Below, piece by piece: positions 1 through 5,548 of a stretch of 5,548 bases of DNA. The DNA comes from Bryobacterales bacterium (lineage in GTDB: Bacteria; Acidobacteriota; Terriglobia; Bryobacterales; Bryobacteraceae): NCBI GenBank assembly GCA_003517725.1, contig DOZZ01000188.1, forward strand, positions 1 to 5,548. Direction: 5' to 3'. The notes under the pieces are model-generated. The model did not search any database and was not told the DNA's origin. It saw only the letters and a program-made list of their open reading frames with translations. Both the position numbers and the translations under genes were made by a program. The first letter of the stretch is position 1, and every line of letters starts with the position of its first letter.

Positions 1-21
1 GTTAGCGGAGCCAACGGACTC

Positions 22-72
22 ACACCACGCGCAGTGGTGTCGCTCGCCAGTGACTCCCTTCCACTCGCTGGC
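22..72 (-). terminator. Two adjacent hairpins downstream of the kinase gene, possible terminator
   Basis: Beyond the kinase stop codon (85-87) are two inverted repeats. The nearer one pairs 46-53 with 65-72 (8 bp with one G-T pair, 11-nt loop). The farther one pairs 22-28 with 34-40 (perfect 7 bp, ACACCAC/GTGGTGT, 5-nt loop). Neither is followed by a T-run, so a classical Rho-independent terminator is not shown. They may instead protect the mRNA 3' end or be chance palindromes. Confidence 0.3.
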
Positions 73-84
73 CGGGCAGCATGC

Positions 85-3000
85 TTATGGCAGCGCGGGG
101 CAAGTATAACTTTGAAAGTACCTTTGACACTCCTCGCTGGTGAGTGGGCGGGTTACTCGCCCTCTGGCAATATCCAAGAGGTCTGGAACCTGGAGCGCGA
201 ACATCCGCATGAAACCTGCACTGTCCCCGGTGGCGAGACGTCTTCCGTCGGGGCTGAAAGCGATGGATATAACTCTGGCCCCGTCGCCACCCAACGTGAA
301 CATTTCACGGCCGGTGACGGTGTCCCAGAGTCTCACTGTTTTGTCGATGTTCGTCGCGAGCTGTTTGCCGCCGGGACTGAATACGACAGAGCCGATCAGG
401 CCTGGATCACTGAACGTCAATAGTTCTTTGCCTGTGGCCGTGTCCCATAGCCTAAAGATTCGGGCACCCCCGTGACTTCGGCCCAGCATGTCGCCGTCCG
501 ACGTAGGCACCAAAGCGACAAGGAGTCGGCTGTCGGGGCTGAACTCCAACGCGGGCGTCCAGCCCTGCGGTAGCCGCAACGCGGCCAATTGCCGCGAGCG
601 TGAGACATCCCACACGTTCACCATGTCGCCTTCACTGCGGGCAAGACGCCGACCGTCTGCGCTGAACGCCATAGCGGCCTTCGTTTCGCGCCGACCAGCC
701 CCCAACTTATATAGTTGCCGGCCAGTACTGGTTTCCCACACCCTCACGCTCCCATTGGAATTCTCGATGGCAACTTGTTTGCTATTGGAGCTGAAACGCG
801 CCCACACGAGAGCTTCACTGGCCCCGCCGAAACTGAATGACTGTTCGCCCGTTGCGGCGTCCCAAATCTTTGTACTCCCACCGTACCCATTGGTCACCAG
901 GTACTTCCCGTCGGGGCTGAAAAATGCTCCGGTCACGGCCAATTGGTGGGTCTGGATCGACAAGAACTGGCGGCCTGTTGCGCTATCCCAAATCTTAGCG
1001 ACGCCGTCGCCGCCGGCTGTGACAACGCGCCTGCCATCCAGACTGTACGAGGCGTCGAGCACTCCGTCATGATGGCCGCGCAACACCAGTAGAGGTTTGC
1101 CGGTTTTGGTATCCCATATCTTTGCGGTTCCGTCAAGGCTGGCCGACAAGAAATGCCGGCCGTCGGAGCTGAACACTAGACCGGCGATCCGATCCTCATG
1201 GCCCGGAACTTTTAGCAGTTCCCCTCCACCGCTCAAGTTCCAGACCCTGGCCGTTCGATCCAAGCTGCCGCTGATGAGCGAGCTGCCATCACCGACGAAA
1301 GCCAGGCTGAAAATCTGAAGGTAGTGCCCATGCAAAGCGATAATTTCCTGTCCGGTGTCGCTGTCCCAGATTCGAATGGAGTTGTCCGAACTAGGGCTGG
1401 CCAGCCGCTTGCCGTCAGGGCTGAACGCCACGCGGCGGATCACGTTCTGGTGGCGCAAGTCGATCAACTCACGCCCGGTGGAGACGTTCCAGACCTTCGC
1501 GGTGCCGTGGTCAACTGTGGCCACGCGTCTACCATCGGGACTGAAAGCCAAGTCTTCGCCGCGGAACGTGACCTTCTCTTTTTCGCTGGCAAGATCCCAG
1601 ATTGTGGCCGTGCCCTGCTTAGTCGTTGTCGCGAGCAGTTTGCCGTCCGGGCTGAAACTTACCTTTGCAAAGATTTCCGCCGGGCGCCGCAACGTGAGCA
1701 ACTCGCGCCCATTGCGGAGGTCCCATAGTCTTGCCGTTCCATCAGCGCCAGCGGTGGCGAGCCGTTTGCCATCGGGGCTGAAAGCAACGCTATTTACAGA
1801 CAGCCGGTGACCACGCAGGGTGAGCAACTCCTCGCCACCGGCAATATTCCAAACTCTAGCCGTTCCGTCCAAAGACGCGGTAGCAACGCGCATGGAATCC
1901 GGACTGAACGCCACGTCCTCGACAATCTCCGAATGCTGCAGTGTGCGCAAGCACAGACCAGTGGCGGCATCCCACACCTTAGCCGTGCTGTCGCTGCTTG
2001 CTGTGGCAAGGTACTTTTGGTTTACGCTCGATGCCACCGCAAGGACCGGACCGCGGTGGCCGCGGAGCGACAAACGCGTGTGTGAAGCAGCGAGAGCGAA
2101 ATGCAATGCCGTGGCGGCCGCCGGCAAGACTGCCCTTTGGAACTGGTAGGTGGCGCTGATCGCATGCATGCTGAGGATGATGCTCTGTTCGGGATCATGC
2201 TCAAGATTTTCCATAGCATACGCAGCCAGCTTTTCGGCGGTAGATTCGCGCTGGGCAGCGACGGCGCGATCGCGCTCCCGGCTCGCCCTGACAGCCTGCC
2301 ACGTGCTGACCAGCACGGCTATCGCTAGCAACAACGCGAACGCCGCCGCAGTCGCCAGAGCCAGCCTGTGCTTGCGCACGAACTTCTGAACGCGATACGT
2401 CGCACTTGGCGGACCAGCTTCCACTGGATCTCCGTTGACATATCGCTCGAGGTCGCGCGCCATGCTATTCGCCGTCGGATAACGTTGTGCGCGGTCCTTC
2501 TCCAACGCCTTCATAACAATCCAATCGAGGTCGGACGGAATTTCCTTAAGCAGGTTCGCGGGATCCATTCCCCGAATCGCGGAAAGAGTCGCAAGCGGCC
2601 CAGGCGAGGCCCTCAACCGGGCGGAGGGCGGCGGAAAAACTTCTTCGTGGATGCGCCGTACTGTTGCCAGCACGCCACCTGGCTTGCCGGTTCCGAGCGG
2701 CGTCGTGCCGGTAAGCAGTTCATACAACGTGACACCTAACGAAAAAATATCGCTACGCGTGTCAAGGTCCAGGGCCATTCCGCCAGCCTGCTCCGGGCTC
2801 ATATACGCGAGCGTTCCAATAATTGCATCGGCCCGCGTCAAATCCGCCTCTTCGCCAGGCGATGGTTGCATTGCCTTCGCGATCCCAAAATCAATTACTT
2901 TGGGAATCGCCTTGCCGTCATATTCTGTGACGAGGATGTTAGATGGCTTGAGGTCGCGATGGATGATTCCCTTCTGGTGCGCGTGCTGCAGGGCCTGACA

Positions 3001-3627
3001 CACGGCGATAAATAGTTGAAGGCGCTCGACCATCGTCAGACGGCGCGCGTCGCAGTACTCGGTAATCGACGTTCCCTCCACCAATTCCATGACGAAGTAG
3101 GGCTGGCCGGTGTCGGTTGCGCCCGCGTCGAGCACCTTCGCAATATTCGGATGATCCATGATGGCGAGCATTTGGCGCTCGGCATTGAAGCGGGCGATCA
3201 CCTGAGAGGTGTTGGTCCCGGGTTTGATGATTTTGAGCGCGACGCGACGCCGGAGTGGAAACTGCTGTTCGGCAAGATAGACGGTGCCCATCCCGCCCGA
3301 TCCCAAGGGTTTCGCAAGTTTGTACGGCCCGACGAACGCGCCGGGAGCATCTGGCGGAAGTGCAAAGGCGGCGCCCACGTCGCATGAAGAAGACATCGTC
3401 GAAGTAGGGCTTTCGGAGCCAGGCGTTTTTGCGAGTTCCACCTTGCACGGGAATGGTCCGCCTCGCATTGAGACATCACGACCGGCACCCAACAGGGACC
3501 GCACTCGCTTCAGGCTCTCTTCATCACCGTCGCATAGCGTAACGAGCAAAACACGGCGAAGCTCAGGCTCAATATCCTGGGTAGCGTGATACAGTTTCTC
3601 GACTCGCAGCCAGCGTGCGACGTCCAT
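85..3627 (-). CDS. Transmembrane serine/threonine protein kinase with C-terminal WD40 repeat array
   Basis: The protein is 1180 residues from the ATG at 3627. That start has an AAGAAGGA ribosome site 4 nt upstream; the frame is open to a TTG at 3684, which lacks one. Residues 1-50 form a helical module of the kind that precedes many acidobacterial kinases. The kinase domain (about 101-395) has the glycine loop GSGGMG (109-114), VALK with lysine 132, HRDLKPSN with catalytic Asp225, DFG at 246-248 and SPE at 277-279, so it appears catalytically complete. A hydrophobic helix at about 421-443 should anchor it in the inner membrane. A charged helical linker follows, then about 15 WD40 units (about 521-1146) and a short Cys-containing tail. 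By family knowledge the kinase phosphorylates Ser/Thr of cytoplasmic proteins. The WD40 array, on the far side of the helix, probably binds a ligand or partner in the periplasm; this topology is inferred. No frameshift or missing key residue is seen. The ligand and substrate are unknown. Confidence 0.95.
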   Translation of the reverse strand: MDVARWLRVEKLYHATQDIEPELRRVLLVTLCDGDEESLKRVRSLLGAGRDVSMRGGPFPCKVELAKTPGSESPTSTMSSSCDVGAAFALPPDAPGAFVGPYKLAKPLGSGGMGTVYLAEQQFPLRRRVALKIIKPGTNTSQVIARFNAERQMLAIMDHPNIAKVLDAGATDTGQPYFVMELVEGTSITEYCDARRLTMVERLQLFIAVCQALQHAHQKGIIHRDLKPSNILVTEYDGKAIPKVIDFGIAKAMQPSPGEEADLTRADAIIGTLAYMSPEQAGGMALDLDTRSDIFSLGVTLYELLTGTTPLGTGKPGGVLATVRRIHEEVFPPPSARLRASPGPLATLSAIRGMDPANLLKEIPSDLDWIVMKALEKDRAQRYPTANSMARDLERYVNGDPVEAGPPSATYRVQKFVRKHRLALATAAAFALLLAIAVLVSTWQAVRASRERDRAVAAQRESTAEKLAAYAMENLEHDPEQSIILSMHAISATYQFQRAVLPAAATALHFALAASHTRLSLRGHRGPVLAVASSVNQKYLATASSDSTAKVWDAATGLCLRTLQHSEIVEDVAFSPDSMRVATASLDGTARVWNIAGGEELLTLRGHRLSVNSVAFSPDGKRLATAGADGTARLWDLRNGRELLTLRRPAEIFAKVSFSPDGKLLATTTKQGTATIWDLASEKEKVTFRGEDLAFSPDGRRVATVDHGTAKVWNVSTGRELIDLRHQNVIRRVAFSPDGKRLASPSSDNSIRIWDSDTGQEIIALHGHYLQIFSLAFVGDGSSLISGSLDRTARVWNLSGGGELLKVPGHEDRIAGLVFSSDGRHFLSASLDGTAKIWDTKTGKPLLVLRGHHDGVLDASYSLDGRRVVTAGGDGVAKIWDSATGRQFLSIQTHQLAVTGAFFSPDGKYLVTNGYGGSTKIWDAATGEQSFSFGGASEALVWARFSSNSKQVAIENSNGSVRVWETSTGRQLYKLGAGRRETKAAMAFSADGRRLARSEGDMVNVWDVSRSRQLAALRLPQGWTPALEFSPDSRLLVALVPTSDGDMLGRSHGGARIFRLWDTATGKELLTFSDPGLIGSVVFSPGGKQLATNIDKTVRLWDTVTGREMFTLGGDGARVISIAFSPDGRRLATGDSAGFMRMFALQVPDLLDIARGRVTRPLTSEECQRYFQSYTCPALP
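190..2067 (-). repeat. WD40 coding repeat array, about 15 units of roughly 126 bp
   Basis: The 3' half of the kinase gene is a tandem array visible in the DNA. On the plus strand a motif close to gtcggggctgaa recurs, for example near 248, 533, 911, 1418, 1544, 1655 and 1781. It is the complement of codons for FSPDG. Most units are 42 codons, and 14 of the 15 end in a W followed by D, N or E (IWD, VWN, VWE and similar). The fifth unit is about five codons short because the stretch before its FSPDG is mostly missing. The thirteenth-to-fourteenth spacing has about 12 extra codons (residues near 1035-1060). The last unit ends in MRMF instead of a W-D pair. Fifteen units could fold as two beta-propellers, with an end unit closing a ring, but the split cannot be settled from sequence alone. 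Confidence 0.9.
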
Positions 3628-3631
3628 GCAG

Positions 3632-3639
3632 TCCTTCTT
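3632..3639 (-). promoter_or_regulatory. Ribosome binding site that decides the kinase start
   Basis: On the minus strand AAGAAGGA lies 4 nt before the ATG at 3627. The alternative in-frame start, a TTG at 3684, has no comparable purine-rich site. The protein from 3627 also begins directly with the MDVARWLRVEKLYH module typical of the family, so the extra 19 residues of the longer frame are unlikely to be translated. Confidence 0.6.
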
Positions 3640-3676
3640 GAGCAATCGTACCGCACGCCCCGTCCCGTGCAGCCCA

Positions 3677-3745
3677 TTACACAACGGCCGATCTTATCTG
3701 GCCAGCCAAGCAAATCCGGAATTCCTGAATGCCAACGGAACACAT
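3677..3745 (-). CDS. Possible 22-codon leader ORF upstream of the kinase gene
   Basis: An ATG at 3745 follows a strong Shine-Dalgarno sequence (GGGAGGA, 3 nt before the ATG) and opens a 22-codon frame ending in TAA at 3677-3679, 49 nt before the kinase ATG. The peptide starts MCSVGIQEFRICLAGQ and matches nothing I recognise. It shows no run of one amino acid that would suggest classical attenuation. The support is the ribosome site alone; it could be chance, or mark a start in another frame (a GTG at 3743 opens a 77-codon frame running into the kinase gene, which looks like a shadow). Confidence 0.25.
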   Translation of the reverse strand: MCSVGIQEFRICLAGQIRSAVV

Positions 3746-3900
3746 AGGTCCTCCCTGGTCGCCTAACGTTTACTTTCGCGCCCGGAGAACGACGTTACTG
3801 GCATCAGATTGACTGAGTCGGCTGATAACGGGTAGGGGAGCATCGCAGTTGAGATGCGCGTTTAGCGGGATTGAACGGGCCGAACTTCCCAGTGGCGGAC

Positions 3901-4649
3901 TTAGGGTCCACAAGACCGTTTCGAGGGACGGAACAGTGCTTTCCCTCGAATCGCGGGCCCGCTCACCGGAGCAGGATATGCTGCGTCTCCTGAGAGAAGG
4001 CCGCCGGCAGTGAGCAAATTCGCTTTACCGGACCGGTTTTCCATCCAGTAACCCAGAGGCCATTTCGGCCTTCGGCTAGAATACCTGCACATGGACCTTG
4101 ACGGACTCGTGGTCAGTGTCACCAACTTCTTAACGGAGCTTCCTGCGGTCTGCAAGTTCACCCCAGATTCAGCGTCTTCCGTTAATTCCTCCAGCAGCTT
4201 AAGGAAATTGCGCTTGATCTTGTACTTCTCGCGCAGAGCTTCCAGCGCGTGCACAAACGCGGCGGCCTCCGGGCTGGACCGGCGTGCCGCATGCTGCAGC
4301 AGCCGCTGCAGAACGGGGTCCTCTTGGGCCCAGTCCAGCAGCATGCGCACCAACGCATCCTTATCCTCATCCTGAAGCAATTGGGCGGCGTCCGCCAGCG
4401 TGAGTCGCTTGGTTTTAGCGCGGCGTTTTGCCGCGCGGGCAATCACAGGAATAATGACGACGCCGTCATCCGAGGAGATGGAGACTGTATAGTCGGCTGG
4501 CCGCGCTGCGGCGTGAATGCCCTCCGCCGCTGTTTCGACGGACACCACATCTCCATGTTTGAAATATTCGTGGCCCGATTGTAAGACTGTTCCCCGGCCA
4601 TCCGGAGGAGCACGGCGTCTTTTAGGGCACGAGTCAGTTCCGGTTCCAC
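3901..4649 (-). pseudogene. Decayed SWIM zinc-finger protein gene (frameshifted, zinc motif half deleted)
   Basis: Pieces in different frames join into a SWIM-type protein. From a GTG at 4649 one frame reads LTRALKDAVLLRMAGEQSYNR. With one base added near 4574-4576 it continues as GHEYFKHGDVVSVE and runs to SISSDDGVVI, matching the family's N-terminal part. Another base added at 4450-4451 gives SCDCPRG (4430-4450), the CxC half of the SWIM zinc site. The following C-x-H half and some 20 residues are absent. The original frame then resumes with KTKRLTLADAAQLLQDEDKD and a helical region ending near 4183 (KRNFLKLLEEL). Downstream of 4174 the frame runs open to 3901 but looks non-coding. Intact SWIM domains bind zinc and are thought to contact DNA or proteins. 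A zinc-binding product is not expected here. The longest single frame, from a GTG at 4548, gives 215 residues and would be called hypothetical. The family call is from memory of motifs. Confidence 0.6.
3920..3950. repeat. Perfect 9-bp inverted repeat (hairpin)
   Basis: TTCGAGGGA at 3920-3928 is the exact complement of TCCCTCGAA at 3942-3950, around a 13-nt loop. It lies at the end of the open frame of the decayed SWIM gene, just before the stop at 3901-3903. It could end transcription from the tRNA/SWIM side, but no T-run follows on either strand. It could also be a binding site or one end of a vanished insertion. Its function is not shown. Confidence 0.4.
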
Positions 4650-4654
4650 AAGTT

Positions 4655-4744
4655 TGGCGGAGGAAGAGGGATTCGAACCCCCGAGCACCTTTCGACGCTA
4701 ACGGTTTTCAAGACCGCCGGTTTCAACCACTCACCCATTCCTCC
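4655..4744 (-). tRNA. tRNA-Ser (anticodon UGA)
   Basis: The minus strand from 4744 folds as a class II tRNA. The acceptor stem GGAGGAA pairs with TTCCTCC and is followed by discriminator G and an encoded CCA (4655-4657). The D arm has a GGT/ACC stem. The anticodon loop is CTTGAAA with anticodon TGA (plus-strand tca at 4708-4710), which reads UCA and related serine codons. The long variable arm (AGCGTC, loop GAAA, GGTGCT) is diagnostic of serine tRNAs. The T arm is GGGGG-TTCGAAT-CCCTC. A TACGAT resembling a -10 box lies 7 nt before the 5' end, but no -35 match was found at the usual spacing. The decayed SWIM gene begins 5 nt after the CCA. Confidence 0.97.
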
Positions 4745-4979
4745 GCTCACTATCGTAGCGAATTCCACAGGTGGTTTTCGCGCACCGGCCAGACCAACTC
4801 CGGGACAGATCGGTTGTTGCGCGGCATTGCCGTGAGTAGATGTTTTTCCGCGCTGCAGAGCCCATGGTCGAGCTCTCGTCCTTGCATGAACTGCGAGGGC
4901 CCGCTATCACTGCGTAAGAACCAACCCACAAACTTCGTTTGGGAAGCACCACACCCACGCCTTCGTCTGCAACCGGCCT
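4745..4979. other. Intergenic region between the PIN toxin pseudogene and tRNA-Ser
   Basis: About 235 bp. Short open frames exist on both strands but none has a ribosome site, a recognisable motif or a sensible start. It probably holds the promoter of the tRNA gene (a TACGAT lies just before the tRNA), but no complete promoter can be named. No repeat of the tRNA 3' end was seen here that would mark an attachment site. Confidence 0.5.
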
Positions 4980-5410
4980 TCATGGCAGCAATTCCAGCGC
5001 ATGCGTGAGGCGTGGGCCCACGCGGATGACACTGAAGTCGCGCCTGTCCGTGGTCAGAACTCGGTAAACCTGACGGCGCTCGGCGATTGCCGCTACTGTT
5101 CCGTCAACGAGTCCAAGACCGAGTTCCGGAATCGGGCGTCGAGCTCCAGAGCGCGCGTGAGATCCAGGGGAAGTGGTAGTGCGTACTCATAGCGTGTTGC
5201 TGGGTCAAAGATCTCCGCGATCAGTTTACGCATTACTTTCCGGTCATCCTTTAGGAAGTAGTCCACCTCCGCAAGCACCAATCCGGGAACGATAATTGCG
5301 GACGCGGATGTCAAAACCCTTTGGTATTCCGGAAAACTGGCCTTGCCTTCTGGGGTCTTGGCAAGCGCACGCAGCAACCCACCAGTATCGGCAACGACCG
5401 GCGGAATCAA
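4980..5410 (-). pseudogene. VapC-like PIN-domain toxin gene, broken by an apparent one-base deletion
   Basis: VapC-type PIN proteins are ribonucleases that cut RNA with metal ions held by acidic residues. The first frame starts at a TTG (5410), overlapping the upstream stop as TTGA, and reads VADTGGLLRAL (Asp8) and VPGLVLAEVDYFL (Glu48). It runs through ALELDARFR and then off-frame to a stop at 5093-5095. Adding one C beside 5126-5127 (one G on the coding strand) restores ELGLGLVDGTVAAIAERR and VLTTDRRDF (Asp103, Asp122 and Asp125), ending with a TGA at 4980-4982. The repaired protein is 143 residues, normal for the family, and keeps every expected acidic residue. So the defect is recent, or is a sequencing error or a programmed frameshift. 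As written, translation gives a 105-residue product lacking the C-terminal active-site residues. The upstream partial gene is probably its antitoxin. Confidence 0.85.
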
Positions 5411-5548
5411 TGTTCGAGATCCCGAAACAGTTCCGACTCATCACCCAGTTTTGAGTTCGTTGATTCAAACAGCAGCGTAGAGGGCGCCCGCCGTCCGGAA
5501 TAATAACGCGAGGCGACCACGCGCAGACCTTTACGAAGCAGGTCGGAC
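5407..5548 (-). CDS. C-terminal end of a probable VapB-like antitoxin (partial, runs off the window)
   Basis: Minus-strand codons from 5547 give 46 residues ending in TGA at 5407-5409. They begin SDLLRKGLRVVASRYYSGRR and end GDESELFRDLEH. The start lies outside the window. A basic helix followed by a flexible acidic tail suits the toxin-binding end of a small ribbon-helix-helix antitoxin, which would neutralise the toxin and repress the operon. The stop overlaps the toxin TTG by 4 bp, the usual layout for translational coupling of antitoxin then toxin. The DNA-binding part is not visible, so the family call rests on position and general character. Confidence 0.55.
   Translation of the reverse strand, partial: SDLLRKGLRVVASRYYSGRRAPSTLLFESTNSKLGDESELFRDLEH

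Noticed and set aside
488..1810. Long plus-strand open frames (up to 194 codons) opposite the WD40 region
   Set aside because: They are the antisense of the repeated WD40 codons in a GC-rich gene, show the same periodic pattern, and have no ribosome sites or known domains.
190..2067. The periodic plus-strand motif as a CRISPR-like or non-coding repeat array
   Set aside because: The repeats vary, keep the codon frame and encode WD40 blades; there are no constant repeats with unique spacers.
3628..3684. Extended kinase start at the TTG at 3684
   Set aside because: No ribosome site, overlap with the possible leader ORF, and 19 extra residues unlike the family, whereas the ATG at 3627 has a good site.
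4443..4688. Minus-strand 81-codon frame starting inside the tRNA
   Set aside because: Its start lies in the T arm and variable arm region of the tRNA. Only its middle (from 4649 to about 4577) is meaningful, as the first piece of the SWIM relic.
4655..4744. tRNA-Ser as the attachment site of an integrated element
   Set aside because: No integrase gene and no second copy of the tRNA 3' end in the window; only the tight spacing to the relic hints at it.
4517..5008. Plus-strand 163-codon frame across the tRNA
   Set aside because: It runs through the tRNA-Ser gene and the end of the PIN toxin gene on the opposite strand and resembles no family.

Overview
The window most likely comes from a GC-rich soil bacterium of the Acidobacteriota (Bryobacterales / Solibacter type). 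This is inferred from the style of its largest gene: a short N-terminal helical module, a PknB-type kinase, one membrane helix and a long WD40 array in one protein. Planctomycetes also carry such proteins and cannot be excluded. Every supported gene lies on the minus strand.

Read in the direction of transcription (high to low coordinates), the window begins with the end of a small antitoxin-like gene (5407-5548). It overlaps by 4 bp a VapC/PIN-domain toxin gene (4980-5410). The toxin reading frame is broken by what looks like one missing base near 5126. Restoring it gives a complete 143-residue PIN protein with all its acidic residues. About 235 bp without a convincing gene follow, then a tRNA-Ser(UGA) gene with an encoded CCA end (4655-4744).

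Five bases after the tRNA begins a decayed gene (about 4649 down to 4183, open frame to 3901). It resembles the start and middle of a SWIM zinc-finger protein. It carries two apparent one-base losses and has lost the second half of its zinc-binding motif. The next 270 bp or so (3628-3900) are non-coding apart from a perfect 9-bp hairpin at 3920-3950 (inside the tail of the decayed frame) and a possible 22-codon leader ORF.

The rest (85-3627) is one intact gene of 1180 codons: a transmembrane serine/threonine kinase with a C-terminal array of about 15 WD40 units. Two hairpins lie just beyond its stop.

The genes do not form one evident pathway. The picture is a large signalling kinase beside a small region of gene decay around a tRNA gene. 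I found no convincing new multi-gene system. The most useful observations are the two broken genes that ordinary ORF calling would misname, and the fact that their repairable lesions are single bases missing from short homopolymer runs, which may be real decay or sequencing error.
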